From: Doryteuthis pealeii
Lineage: Eukaryota; Mollusca; Cephalopoda; Myopsida; Loliginidae
Assembly: GCA_023376005.1 (NCBI GenBank)
Contig: CM042152.1
Coordinates: 83,581,084 to 83,645,083, forward strand
DNA length: 64,000 bases
Reading direction: 5' to 3'
Of the stretch, positions 45,441 through 57,849 are shown piece by piece. The position numbers were made by a program, and so were the translations under genes. Position 1 is the stretch's first letter, and every line of letters starts with the position of its first letter. The notes under the pieces are model-generated. The model worked only from the letters and a program-made list of their open reading frames with translations. It did no database searches and had not been told where the DNA came from.

Positions 45441-45552
45441 GGATTATTCGTACTATTGTTCTCATCTTTATTATATATACAACCAGCTGGAGGACACATC
45501 GGCCGAAACGTTGTACAAATAATAAAGATGAGGACAATAGTCTGAATAATCC
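45441..45552. mobile_element. Miniature SINE-D derivative (terminal repeats only)
   Basis: Inverted arms of 34 bp (45441-45474 and 45519-45552) match the SINE-D terminal repeats, with 44 bp between (contains GGCCGAAACGTTGTACAAA). The tRNA-like interior is deleted. Confidence 0.75.
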
Positions 45553-45564
45553 AAATCATGTCAT

Positions 45565-48500
45565 TCAGTTAGCACGGATACCCATGACAATCTCTCACCA
45601 TCCTTCTCTATCATTCATTGCCTCAGGGAGGTCCTCTGCATAGCATCCAGTATCCGCACAGAGTTGGTCAATGTAGGTCCTTGCTGGGTGGCCCACATTA
45701 GCATGTCTATGTGTTGGCTTACACAGGAGAATGTCACTTATGAGTTCGTCCTTGCTCCTCCAGTAATGACCAGCATGTCTTGTCCGTCTCACTCGGATGG
45801 TTTGTGAGATAGGGGGTAGGTGGCCGTACAGCTGCTTCCTTGTGGGGTGCTGTTTCCATGACTTATTCAAAACAGCACACAACATTCTTGTGCAGCTCCC
45901 ATCTAGCTTATTCTCAAGGTGCCTCATTAGGGTTCAAGTGGTGCAGCCATACAGCAGTACTAACACAACCACAGCTTGGAAGAATTGTCGTTTTAACTTG
46001 TCAGTGAGATCGGATTTCCATATGACTGACAATCTATTTATAGCCGACCATGCCTTCCCTATTCGTGTATTAACATTGCTTTCTATGGATGAGATATTAC
46101 TACCTAGGTATGTGAATTGTTCTACTGGCTTTAGAGGCTTACCGTCGAGTGGGGAAATGTCTCCTTTCTTTTTTAAATACATGAACTCATTTTTATTGGA
46201 GTTCACATAGAGGCCAATGTTCTTTGCTGCCTTCTCCAGGCTATGTGACTCGGCCTGTGCATTTGCAAGAAGTGCTAGGTCATCAGCGTAGTCTGCATCT
46301 GTGATAGTCTGTGTGGGATATCACCTGCTTCTTGCCTTTTTTTTTTTTAGTGTGAAACTGTTTTCTTTTATAGTATCTAATGGTGTTCAGAGTACATAGT
46401 CTAGGCATATTATAGATATATATGGTGCTAATGTATCTCCTTGTAGGACTCCAGCAGCTATGTCAAAGAAATCTGTGTCACCATAAGGTGAGCATACCTT
46501 TGATTTAGTGTCTTTGTAGAGCATTATTATAGTGGTAACCGTTTCTTTGGGGAGATGCATATGCTAATAGTATTTCCCTCTGTGTATGGAATCAAATGCC
46601 TTGGAGAAATCTACGAATAGCAGTGTTGCCTCTAGATTCTTTGCCTGAACACCTTCTATGATCCGACGGTTGTGGATTGATTTCTGTAGAATCCATTTTA
46701 TTTTTTCCTAAGGATCTTCTCTATTTCAGGTCGGATGAAGAACGGCATTATATATCTTAGCAGCGATAAACAGTACAAGTTATGCCTCTGTAGTTCTTAG
46801 CAATTTTGAGCTCTCCCTTTTTGGGGAATGGGAGGATGCAGCCTTTCGTCCATTTATCTATTCTATTTTGTATAAGCAGTATGTCATTGAACTTTCTCAT
46901 CTTCCATACCTCAGGGGTATTTTGTCAAGACCTGCAGCTTTTCTACCTTTTAGTTTCCTTAAGATGTCGCCGAGTTCTTCTGTTGTAAAATCTCCTAGTT
47001 TGATGTCTAGTTGGCTATCTACGATCTTTTGGGTATTATTTTCTATGATCTTTGGGGTTTCCCCAGTAATTTCTGGAAGTAGTCTGTCCACTTCTGAAGT
47101 CTATCTTTTTGGCTGGTTGCCTTTAACTTTGATCTAGAGGTACTTTTCCTACCACTAATTTCATTTACTATTTGCCATGCTAATCATGACTGTGTTTTCC
47201 GCCGATTGTCTGATATTATTCATTTGTACTGGGTGTATTTTATTTATTCTTTTTTGTATATTTTGGTTAGCTCTATCCAGGCTTTCTTAAGGTTATGTAA
47301 ATTGGTGTTAGTTGGGTTTGTTTTATTACATTGGGCTGCTTTTTTGATATCCTTTCTCTTTTCTCAAACTGCTTCTGTCTCCCAGGGAACAGAGTGTTTG
47401 GCTCTTAGTTTGGTCAGTATGCACACAGCTGCTGCTTCTAGGTGGGCACTGACAAAGTTTTCGTATTCTTCATTTGGAGTGGAACTTTCAGATGTCTCCT
47501 GGAGGATATTGAATTTATTTCTTACTGCTACAGAGTAATGATTGCATATTTCGCTGTTGGCAAGTGACGACCAGTCGTATCATATAGATTTACTGGTTTG
47601 CCTTTTGTTTCTATATAGGCTTAGTCGTAATTTTGCTGTGATTATTCTGTGATCGGAAGTTACTCCTTCAAAAGAGGAGTATGCTTCGCAGTTAATTGCA
47701 CAATCTATCCATTTTCTATTTATTAGGATATAATTGGGCTTTTGTTTTATTTGGGTAGGTGTAGTTCTATAGTTTGCCCTTTCTTTTTGGTATTTGGTGT
47801 TTAAACATACAAGCCTGTTCTCAAGAGAGTACTTGGTTAGGAGTTGGCTGTTTCTATTTGGGGTGTTATGTAAGCAGTATCTATTGTTCTTGGTTTTGCC
47901 TATATGTGCATTCATGTCACCCCCAATGATCAGGACATTGTGTTTGGGAATATGTCTGCATAGGGAGGATAACTCTTTGTAGAACTTTGCAATATCCGTT
48001 TCTTTGCTGACATTAGTGGGGCTATAGCATGAGACTACTGACATGCAGGGATTTCCATTAAACGTAGCGCATATAATTCTTGGTTGGTTTTTTCTATGCT
48101 GCCTAGCGATCTTAGAGCACGAGGGCTGAGGAGCATTCCTACACCTCCTAAGGTGGCATTTGTGGAGTTTTTCCATGCAGATGCCGACACAAACATCCAT
48201 CCATCTTGTTTTGTGATATTTTAATTCTAATTTGCTATGATCAAATCTATGCTCTTGTACGCAGATTATGTCTATATTTTTATCATCTGTGGATGCCGTT
48301 AACTTGGGTAGTTGGTTTATCGTTTTTATTGTTCTGACATTAAATGTTGCTAAGTTTGTTTACACCTTAGTAGGTTTGTTTTGTGTTTAGGTTCTGGGGT
48401 TGTCTTTTTAGATATTGTGTTCAGAGCTATGACATTAGTAGTGTACGTGTCTTGTTTGTCTGCTTTGGGTATGAGGCGGTTTGGGTGTGTAATGTTCTTG

Positions 48501-48700
48501 GGGCAAAGTAGCTTACTTTCCAACCAACGGGTCAGAGCTCGAACCTGTGGATGTACACCAGAATCAGCGAGACGGGCAATGCTGTATGTTTTCCTATTTT
48601 TGTGAGCTATCATAGTTGTAGTTGGATTGATGTCATCAACACCTTTTGGTGGCTGATTTGTTTGTTAATTCATCAATAGATGCCACACTTAAAGATGAGG
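45565..48700 (-). pseudogene. Decayed LINE: endonuclease plus reverse transcriptase
   Basis: Minus-strand order. Endonuclease start at about 48360-48200 (ATFNVRT, then ICVQEHR). Then VVSCYSPTNVSKETD, LIIGGDMNAHIG and GVTSDHRIITAKLRLSL at 48200-47580, the exonuclease/endonuclease/phosphatase fold. Reverse transcriptase remains follow: EELGDILRKLKGRKAAGLDK (about 46930), GVLQGDTLAPYIY (about 46450), YADDLALLANAQAE (about 46270). The distal part at 46206-45595 has EQFTYLGSNISS and LYGHLPPISQTIRVRRTRHA. A Trp-to-TGA stop separates VLLYGCTT from TLM, and there are several other breaks, so it is inactive. The clade is unresolved. Lies in the cyclase intron between 44613 and 52132. Confidence 0.93.
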
Positions 48701-49039
48701 AGCAGTAGTTTCCTAACTGAACTGTTTGATCCTGGTCGTTGGCTCGATTTTGGGTTCATCTGCCCAGCATCTTGAGAGAGACACCGTTAACCCATGTTGG
48801 ATTCATCTGCCGTGTCTCACATCCACCATGCTGCTACCCATGGTTTCATGTATTACACACACTTATGGCATGTAGGTTATTCTGTCTTGAACTGTTGTCC
48901 AAGAATAGAGAGAAACACCTCACCCCCCAAAAATGGGGGTACTTCGACATTTAAGTTTTAACTTAGTCCACTAGTCCCCCCTCCCATTTTAGCACAAAGA
49001 AAGCTACCCCCCAGTCTAGGGTCTTTTTTAGAGAAAGTG

Positions 49040-49345
49040 GAAATTCTATCATGTGAGGGAGTCATGGGGAGTTAGTGTAGTGAGATCGAACGGCAAAACT
49101 CACAAACCTGTGATGAGCCAACAACGGTCCGTCGATCGAAGAGACAGCGGGTGGCATATTGTACGTGTGGGCAGAAGCAAAAATGTGATGAGTCTGACTA
49201 GTTGTGGAGGTAAAATCATGAGTGTTTTTGAGGCAAGTCTTGTAGTTGGCGAGACGAGAGTTATGATGTGTCTCGGCCAGACCGAGTATAAAAGAACAGT
49301 GGCGAGGGGGCAAAAGAGGACGAACTTAGTTTGTTAAAGATCTTC
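49040..49345 (+). promoter_or_regulatory. Possible TATA promoter-like segment
   Basis: GC-richer island with GAGTATAAAAGAACAG at about 49288 and few stops in either strand. It could be part of an LTR or a retroelement promoter. No matching copy was found in the window. Confidence 0.25.
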
Positions 49346-49737
49346 TCAAGTGTTACGTTGTCTTTGGTCGAAGCAGAAGTACATTTCGTTTGCTAATTAG
49401 AGTTAGGGGTTAAATACAATACTTATTTCACAGAAAAATAAAATAAAAATACAGAAATACGGTTCAAGAATTTAACTGAAATGTAAGTTTTAATAAATTA
49501 CAAATATTCAACTTATTTTCATACATAATTTATTAAAAGTAATGAATATTTACTTCCCAGTTAAATCTTTTTAGTACAAGAATGGAACAAGTTAAGAGCA
49601 TGCTTACCCGTTGAACAGACCAAAAGACAAAATGTAAAAATAAATTACATATGTAATATGAAACTTAGAAACTATTAATTAGATATTTTCTGTACATAGT
49701 GTATTTTTTTTGTAATTGATTTTTAAGACTTCTTACT

Positions 49738-49871
49738 TTGAAGATTTTTTGGTCAAATTTAATTGTTTAAAATGTATTAAAAATAAATTACATGTGTAAT
49801 ATATTTTGCATATTACATATGTAATTTATTTTTAATACATTTTAAACAATTAAATTCGGCCAAAAGATCTT
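49738..49871. repeat. Foldback with about 60 bp arms
   Basis: AGATTTTTTGGTCAAATTTA...TTTAATACATTTTAAACAAT with the complementary arm; loop around 49803. AT-rich, non-coding. Confidence 0.8.
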
Positions 49872-50832
49872 TAAAGAAAAAAAAAAGAAGAAAAATCAGG
49901 CAATGAGATTGATGTCCCTTTTTTGTTTTGTTTGGAAAGAAACTGGAAATAAATGATTTGCAATTATCAAATCATCATAATGATACTTTTTTATTTGCCA
50001 AATTGTTCAAATCTCTAGGACTGCATGCTTTAACGCGAAAAATATCATAAAATGTGTTTTTAGTAACAATTAAGTTCATTTTAAATAATTCGCAAGTAAA
50101 GTTTTATGGTAGGAATTTAGTGACTTAATGTTAAAGATTACCAAATCTTTTTAGTACAAGAATAAAACAAGTTAAAAGGATGCTTACCCTTGCCACCAAC
50201 TTATTTGGAAGGAAATCAATAAAAACGAATAGTGATATTCTATAAAATAATTCACACAAAAATTTTGATACAAGTGCATGTACTGTATTTGACGGCATAT
50301 AGGACGCACTTTTTTCCCAAAATTTTGGCTAAAAAAATTGCCCTGCGTCTTTTACATCATAGGTGAAGTTTGAGACCTCCCGTAGGCCTAGGCTTATCTT
50401 CTCCATGATGCTCACTAACCAAGCTTACGCTCAGTACTTTTACCTACCCTAAACTCCATGCATCCTTATTTTATTGCTGGTATTATTGTATTATTATTCG
50501 TGCTTTAAAAATGAATTTGTAAAAATGAAATCATTATTATTATTAATCATTTTATTATTATTATTTCCTGCTATTGAGATGCCTAGTGTATGCTTATTGC
50601 TTGCCTTCTACTGCCAAATTGCTTTTATACAGCTATGTTTCTGCTTGTGTAATGCATAGCTAGACTGTATTCAACAATATATGCTTAAATACACTAAAAA
50701 GTTTTTTTCCTGAATCTGACCTGCTGAAATGGGGGTGCGTCTTATATGCCATCAAATACGGTAATCTTAGGGAGGAATTTTTTAAAAAATTAAAGTTTTC
50801 TTTGTAAATTTATGCATAAAAAAACTTAATAG

Positions 50833-51060
50833 GGGGCTTTAGTTTAGCCTAATTGGTTGAGCATTTGCCTAGGAACCTCAAGGTTCTGGGTTCGATACCA
50901 AATTAGCACATGAGTAGCACAGCTTGGATCTGTGCAGTAAATAAGGGAGTTGATGATAGGTGTGGCGCTCCAACTCAGATGAAAAAAAAAAATCTCACTG
51001 GTCTAGTGCTAGGGAAAAAGATATAGAAACCCTAACTGTCTGGTTGATACTGACAATAGT
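50833..51060 (+). mobile_element. SINE-A copy 4
   Basis: Head TTAGCCTAATTGGTTGAGC (A-box) and GGGTTCGATACC (B-box), body AGTAGCACAGCTTGGATCTG. Followed by a separate hairpin tail at 51078-51111. Confidence 0.85.
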
Positions 51061-51167
51061 TGGTTGGTTGATTTAAACAGCATATCAACCCATCTAGGGT
51101 TATTTCATGCCAAGAGGTTAGGAAGCAATATATGCTGTGCAATACCAACAATAAACTACCCCACTTA

Positions 51168-51201
<34 letters not shown>

Positions 51202-51262
51202 ACATACATACATACATACATACAAACATGAGAAATTTACTGATTATTTATTTAATACACAG

Positions 51263-51990
51263 GTTTGGTTTTACGGCATAACAACCTCAGTGGGTCCTTT
51301 AATGCCGACAATGTTTTGAAATAAATTCATTCTTAATAGATAGTCAATTTTTTTTATAAACACATTTTTCTGTATAACCCATAGATAGTATCCTAACAGG
51401 TACTACCATGCCAAGTCAGAGTGAACCAGGGAGAAATGGTGATAAAGGAGCACTCCTCATTCCCCAGACCTCCAGAACTGGAACCTCACCATTAGATAGA
51501 GTTTAATGTCATTCCCAGGACATGAAGACCCTCAGCCACTGCCTTCTAGCACCCATATAATAAAAAAGAGTTGGGGTCTGTGAAAAAAGTTTTTCAACTG
51601 GAGTCTGTTCAATTAACTACAGTAATCACTTTCATTCAGCAAACTGCTTTCACAGTAACCGCGTTCCTCATTCCTCTGACCTTCATTCTTCTTTACCCAA
51701 AACACAGTAGTCACTGAATTTCACCTCTCTCACAGTCACTTGCTGTCTCCCAGTGTCAACAACCATCCGTTTTTATTATGGCTTGGCTACTCTTTATGCA
51801 AATTCCATCTCGTCCCATCCGGGTCTCTCGTGCACGGAACAAGTGATTCTTTGCCGCTTATGGGGGATTGGTCAGGCGGGTTACAGTCTGCCGTTAGGGC
51901 AATCATATAGGTGCTAGGGTTTGACGTGACCAGCCGATTGATCGGTGGGGGTCCTCTCCAACCGCCCGTCTAGCCTAAGTATGGGTTTAA
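51263..51990 (-). mobile_element. R1 retroelement split by a solo LTR
   Basis: Hairpin at 51273-51306, body to TTGGGGTCTG (51580), then a 305 bp insertion, then the continuation GCCGTTAGGGCAATCATATA. Without the insertion the R1 reading is contiguous with other copies. Confidence 0.85.
51581..51885. mobile_element. Solo LTR with 5 bp TSD
   Basis: TGAAAAAAG...GGGTTACA (TG...CA) flanked by GTCTG at 51576-51580 and 51886-51890, inserted within an R1 copy. It does not match LTR-1 or LTR-2. Orientation unknown. Confidence 0.85.
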
Positions 51991-52131
51991 GTGGAGTGTT
52001 TTAATACACAGGTGACACAAAAATAATTCTCCACCAAATAAAAGATTTAACATTGAATGAATATACTAGAAAAATATAGTAAATACGATTAATTTTTAAG
52101 AAAGTGAAAGAAGATTTCTGGAGATACCTAC

Positions 52132-52371
52132 CCAATTGCATCAATCATATCCAGACCCATTTCAACGCAACAATGAGCATGATCTTGTCTGGCTTCTGGC
52201 AAACCACTTACACAGTAATAACAATCACCTAAAATCTTGATACGAAGGCAGTGGTTTTCTGTTGCTAGACGATCAAACCTGGCAAACAGTTCATTGAGTA
52301 GTTCAACTAATTCTTTGGCTGTGCACTCTGATGAGAGAGCCGTAAAACCACAAATATCGGCAAATAGTATG
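52132..52371 (-). CDS. ADCY5/6: Adenylyl cyclase exon (C1a, metal-binding), first in window
   Basis: Encodes [59 protein letters not shown] and [20 protein letters not shown]. The Asp of FADI and the Asp of LGDC are the two metal-coordinating residues of C1. Most relatives have Glu or Val where this has Cys in DICGFT. Acceptor TCTTTTCAG|C, donor AATTGG|GTAGGT. 240 bp, phase 2 in and 2 out. The upstream exon (ending ...VS) is not found before 64000. Confidence 0.97.
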
Positions 52372-52592
52372 CTGAAAAGAAAAAAGAAAATAAGATAAAA
52401 TAAAATAGAAGAAATAAAAAATATTCATTTTTCTGAATTTTTGAGATGAGGCTTGATAATTAGTATTATTAGGATTATTCAGACTATTGTCCTCATCTTT
52501 ATTGTCCAATTGGACCCATAGCATAGTAGATAAAGAAAAAAGAAAATAAGATAAAATATAATAGATAAAAAATATACATTTTTCTGAATTTT

Positions 52593-53034
52593 GGTTTGGT
52601 TTGTTTTGTTTTACGGTATATCAACCTCAGTGGGTCATTTAATGCCAATAAAGTTTTGAAATAAATCATTCTTAATGGATAATACAATTTTTTTATAAAT
52701 ACATTTTTCTATTTAACCCATAGATGGAACCCTAACAGGTACTACCATTCCGGGTCAGAGTGGACCAGGAAGCAATGGTGATGAAAGAGTGCTCCACATT
52801 CCCCAAACCTCCAAAACTGGAACCTCACCATCAGATAGAGTTTAACGTCATTCCCAGGACATGTAGACCCGCAGCCACCGCCTTCTAGCACCCGTATGAT
52901 AAAAAGGGGTTGGGGTTGCCATAAGGGCAATAGGGTTGGGAAAATCATATAGGTGCTAGGGCTTGACGTGACGAGCCGATTGATCGGAGGGGGCCTCTCC
53001 GACCGCCCGTCTAGCCCAAGATAGGGCCAAAGTG
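52593..53034 (-). mobile_element. R1 retroelement with 17 bp TSD
   Basis: Flanked by perfect direct repeats ACATTTTTCTGAATTTT (52576-52592 and 53035-53051). In its own sense it is 5' truncated and ends in the hairpin and a CAAAA-type tail. This is the signature of target-primed reverse transcription and fixes the 3' boundary of R1. Confidence 0.92.
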
Positions 53035-53070
53035 ACATTTTTCTGAATTTTTGAGATGAGGCTTGATAAT

Positions 53071-53485
53071 TAGTATTATTAAGATTATTCGGACTATTGT
53101 CCTTATCTTTATTGTCCAATTGGACCCAAAGCATAGTAGATAAAAGGCGTTTGGTTAAGACAGTTCTAAGTTACAGTTATCTCTAGGCTGCAGGTTCAAT
53201 CCTGGTCAAGGGCGACAGTAACATAGAATAATAATTAACACAGTTTAATACCTGTACCCCAGCTATGGTTAGCAGAATGTTGAAGACAATCACCCCATGG
53301 ATTGAATAAAGGGTTGGGTACAAAGTTCTGTGATGGCTCCTGAGTTCAAAAAGAAGGTTCTAGAGTTTTAAAAGGCTCCAGAGTCCAACAAGAAATACCT
53401 GAAGAAAGCCTGAGGGCACATTGGCCAAAACATTGTAAAGATAATAAAGATGAGGACAATAGTCCGAATAATCCTAATAATACTA
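53071..53485 (+). mobile_element. SINE-D with 43 bp terminal inverted repeats
   Basis: Arms 53071-53113 and 53443-53485 are inverted copies (TAGTATTATTAAGATTATTC... and its complement) with two mismatches. Inside are GTCCAATTGGAC and a tRNA-like head (GCAGGTTCAATCCTGGTC). Then comes a body containing CAAGAAATACCTGAAGAAAG. An incomplete sister (left arm only) sits at 52470-52535. Confidence 0.8.
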
Positions 53486-54427
53486 AAAAATATACAAGTT
53501 GAAATATTAATATTGGGAGGTGTTAGCTTTTAAGGGTTACAAATACATGGTGTCTAAAAATGACTAAAAGATTGAATAAGCAGTTTAAAAAATTTATTTA
53601 CAAACAGCTATTTAAGGCAGATATCCCCAACCTTAACTCAAAAGGGTCTGGTGCTACGATCTTAAAAGGGTAGAAAAAACCCAGCTAAACTCACAAAATA
53701 ACAACCATAATTTATTAATGAGACATCTGATGTTTGCAATCACAAAAGGGTGTAAATGTTGGGTCAGTGAAATATGTTTGTTTCTGTGTGTGAGGTTAAG
53801 TGAGGGAGAGTCTTTCTGTGATTGGATATAGCAATCACATGATGTGCCCAGAAGTTTTGGCGCAAAATACCAAAAATCACCAGATCGATTCCTGACCAGT
53901 TTCCAGGGTGCACGTCAAACAGAAATTCTCCCCCAAGAAACAACTAAATCAGAAAATACCAGATATCCTCTCCATCACACCGGTAAGTCTCTCAAACTTG
54001 ACTCTATATACAGGAAGAACTTTATATTGTTAGTCATTGTTTTATTTGTTCTTAAATAAATTGTAAGAATTGAACTAAGTTTTAATTCATTTATTTGTTG
54101 CTGTTAGTCTTAGAATTAAATGCTCTACTAACATCAATGAAATATTAGCATTATATGAAGAAGTTGACAAGAAGCAGATGAGACAAGTGATGATTTGACA
54201 GTTGCAAACACATGTACTTGGGATGCTTCACTTTGGAGAAGTATTCACAGAAGTATGTAGTGTTCACTTGCTGAATTCAAACCTTTTAAATTCTACTTAA
54301 AAATAAATGAACCTTGTGTCACATCCTGCTCATGCAGAGAGGTTGGGTAAATACGTACTATAAGGAAAAATGTATTTTGTAACTGAAAACTTGCTCTATC
54401 CACTTGAACTCCTGGTGTAACAGTTGG

Positions 54428-54650
54428 TTGGATTTTATGGCATGTCAACCTCATTGGGTTATTTTATGCCGAAGATATTTTTGTTTTATTCATTCTTGAT
54501 GGGTACTCAGTTTTAAACACATTTTTCTATTTAACCTATAGACAGGACCCTATCAGGTACTACCACTTTGGGTCAGTGTGGACCTGGGAGCAATGGTGAT
54601 AAAGGGGTGCTCCACATTTTCCAGAACTGGAACCTAAGCATCAGTTAGAT
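54428..54650 (-). mobile_element. R1 retroelement, short
   Basis: Variant hairpin at 54439-54470 and the first half of the body, ending at AACCTAAGCATCAGTTAG. Abuts another R1. Confidence 0.8.
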
Positions 54651-54667
54651 TTTTTTTTTGTTTTTTA

Positions 54668-55050
54668 AATTTTGTTTTACGGCATATCAACCTCAGTGGG
54701 TCATTTAATGCTGATAAAGTTTTGAAATAAATTCATTCTTAATGGATAATACAATTTTTTTATAAATACATTTTTCTATTTAACCCATAGATGGGACCCT
54801 AAAAGGTACAACCACTCCGGGTCAGAGTGGACCAGGGAGCAATGGTGATGAACGGGTGCTCCACATTCCCCAAACCTCCAAAACTGGAACCTCACCATCA
54901 GATAGAGTTTAACATCATTCCCAGGACATGTAGACCCGCAGCCACTGCCTTCTAGCATCCATATGATAAAAAGGGGTGGGGCTTGCCATAAGGGCAATAG
55001 GGTTGGGAAATCATATAGGTGCTAGGGCTTGACATGACCAGCTGATTGAT
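54668..55050 (-). mobile_element. R1 retroelement
   Basis: Hairpin at 54679-54711 and the body to GACCAGCTGATTGATTGGAG; same orientation as its neighbour. Confidence 0.85.
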
Positions 55051-55054
55051 TGGA

Positions 55055-55400
55055 GGAGGCCCATGGTGCAACGGATATAAGGGTTGAGTTAATACACTTA
55101 TAAGTGGCAATCATCTGGAGGTTGCAGGTTCAATCCTGATTACAGGTGAAAATAACAGAATACTTAACATATCATAGCATTTGTACCTGGTTATGATTAA
55201 TAGAATGAGAACAATCTACCCCAATGGATTAAACAAACGTCCAGTTCGAAGTTCTATGAAGGCTCTCGATTATGACATGAAGGCTCCTGAATTTAACAAG
55301 AAACGCCTAAAAATGGGTCGGAGTGGACATTGGCTGAGGATTTGTATATATGATAATAAAGATGAGGACAACAGTCCGAAAAATCTAAATAAAACAAATT
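55055..55400 (+). mobile_element. SINE-D
   Basis: GGCCCATGGTGCAACGGATA head, GCAGGTTCAATCCTG B-box, body, right terminal arm GATAATAAAGATGAGGACAA. The left arm is missing. Confidence 0.7.
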
Positions 55401-55671
55401 GCTGTATCCAATTGCATTTTTGTGCTCCCTGTACACACACACACACACACATATATATATAGTATCCAATTGCCGCTTAAACTTTTCCGTCGCAGTGGCA
55501 TCAATAAATAATCCAAAATTGCTCAATATATTAAAAATACAGAGCAGTAATAATACTAATAATATTATTATTAGAGGATAAATAAAGGTTCTACCATGGT
55601 TTCAATCAAATTGAAATGATTTCTTTAACTAAGTCGATGTAATTCCTTGTTAAATTGAGGGTTGGTATATA

Positions 55672-55970
55672 TATATATATATATTTACCAACCCTTCTGC
55701 ATGAGTAGGATGTGACATAAGGTTAATTTCTTAAGAGGAGTTTAACAGGTTTTAATTCAAAGTTTTTCTTCTCCTAGACTGATTGCCTAGCCAAGGTTAA
55801 AGAGTCCAGTCTGCTCTACTATTTACCCATAGCTGGAGGGAGAGTAGTTAGATGCATACTTTTCCTGAGGATATTAGCACTATGTGAAATGCAAGCAGCC
55901 TTGTGTAGGATTTGAACTCGGGTTGACAACTCCATTTCCTACAACTAACCATTACACCACGGGCCTCCCT
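55672..55970 (-). mobile_element. SINE-B, full length
   Basis: TATTTACCAACCCTTCTGCA at the 3' end through CTATTTACCCATAGCTGGAGG to TTACACCACGGGCCTCC at the head. Confidence 0.88.
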
Positions 55971-56595
55971 GTATCTATAGATTTTTGTGAAAATAGGAGG
56001 CATTACTTTTGGAGCACCTTTATTATACTTTCATTCTTCTGTGGATATTATCAAGGTAAGTGACAAGACTCTAATCAAAATGACTGGCAATGGGACAGTT
56101 GAGACAGTTATTCCCAATGTATAAATATAGATAATCCAAATGTTGAAGGAAATATTAGAGTTTCAAATGATGACAAGTGCGGTGGATTAAGACTGGAGAA
56201 CCCGTATCAGTTTCAGATTTGATATCAGCTGTGACAGTTATTTAGCACTAATACCCCTGAGAAAGACGTGTTCTTCAAACCTCATGGAATAAGAAAAAAG
56301 TTGATTTCAAAGTCGCTTGAAGACAGACTGACAAATGATTAAGAGGAGTGGTATGAGTATAACATTAAAACACAAGACAAATAAAAAAAAACCAAAAAAA
56401 AACACTCAAATACAAGATGGAAAATATTGAGTTAAAACACTATCACTAAAGTAAACCATTGTTATTGATTTTTTATTCTTACTGGGTTCCCATACTTCTA
56501 GCCTTGTGCCAAACTAGGCTCAGTTTAGTTAATTGCAACAAAACAATATTTCTGTAGATAAAAAAATCAATGGTTTTTTTTTTTCTCCACCTGTA

Positions 56596-57089
56596 GGGTA
56601 GATTGATTTTGGAACTGTAACATCTCCCATGTGTTGAAAGTTGCAAATTAACAAAGATTTACCACACAAAATATTTTACTTCAAAATTTTGCCTTCATTT
56701 GAGGAAATAGATTTCAATCTTTTAAAATGTTATCATTGTTACAGCTTAATTAATGAGGTAAAAAAGCAGCATATTGGACATGTCAGTGGTGATGGGGGTA
56801 TATTTTTAATTTGAATTCTAGTTATAAAATTTAATTGTTTTGTATAAAATGACAAGTTTTTCTGTTTTAAATATTGAAATTACTAAATTTTCTAATCAAT
56901 TTCTAGGTTAAATGTTGCAAAAACAAGGATTTTTGGTGCATTTTAGTAGACGATCTTTGATGCTATTTCCTCAAACAATGGTGCAAGTAAGAGATTTAGT
57001 TTTTGGTATCAGTATTCATTATACCAATACACAACTTTCACTATTTTAGAGAATTGGAAATTTCAAAAAAGTGAAAATGGAACCAACCC
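56596..57089. mobile_element. TIR DNA element with TA target site, copy 2
   Basis: Collinear with 21213-21702 (ACAATGGTGCAAGTAAGAGA, AGTTGCAAATTAACAA shared), GGGTAG at left and CAACCC at right, TA on both sides. Confidence 0.65.
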
Positions 57090-57125
57090 TAATGGTACAA
57101 GTTCATGGCATATTGGAAAAATATC

Positions 57126-57546
57126 CAGTTAAATTCAAACTTAACGGACCTAATTTCCACCATCGTATGTCACCCTGCCGAAAAAAACCCCAAAAATCAG
57201 GGAATTAACCGAACTTAATGAAATTTTCAGTGTTGATATATTAATGACTAAAAGATATAATGTACCAGTTATTTTATTTAAAATATTTTACACTTTTTCA
57301 GCTTTGAAACCACGTATCTTTTAGAATCTGTGTTATGCCTCAAAGATATGTGGTTCAAAGTTAACGGAACTGAAAAAAATGTAAAAGTTTTTAAATAAAA
57401 TAACTGACACATATCTTTTATTCATTAATATATCAACACTGAAAATTTCATTAAATTTGGTTAATTCCCTGATTTTGGGAATTTTTTTCCTTTCGGCGGG
57501 GTGACATATGATGGTAGAATTTAGGTCCGATACGTTCAATTTAACC
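57126..57546. mobile_element. 421 bp foldback, 7-8 bp TSD, copy 2
   Basis: Collinear with 26121-26556. AAATATC flanks it at 57119-57125 and 57547-57553. Lies 30 bp from the TIR element to the left. Confidence 0.82.
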
Positions 57547-57629
57547 AAATATCTTGCCAGTACGACACATCAGATAGTCACAGATGTGCTGTTTTAAGAC
57601 AAACACCCTGACTGAAAATACTTAACATT

Positions 57630-57849
57630 CTATACCAACTCATTCCGCCCGGCTGGAAGTCACATTTGTTTTTCTAATCCACCCCAAACAATAGCCTTTG
57701 TTTAAATGTAATATCAAACATATTTAAAAGTCTATGATTTAAGGGAAATAACAGGTAACTTTCAATGAAAAGTCTATTTTTAACATTTTTGATAGATCTC
57801 TATAGGAATGGAACTCTGGACTTAAAAAATTCTCAACTGGATGTTAAGA
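57630..57849. mobile_element. piggyBac-like MITE, decayed copy
   Basis: Inverted relative to 25138-25370. Right end GGATGTTAAGAG followed by TTAA; left end CTTAACATTCTATACC with an eroded target site. Confidence 0.65.
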
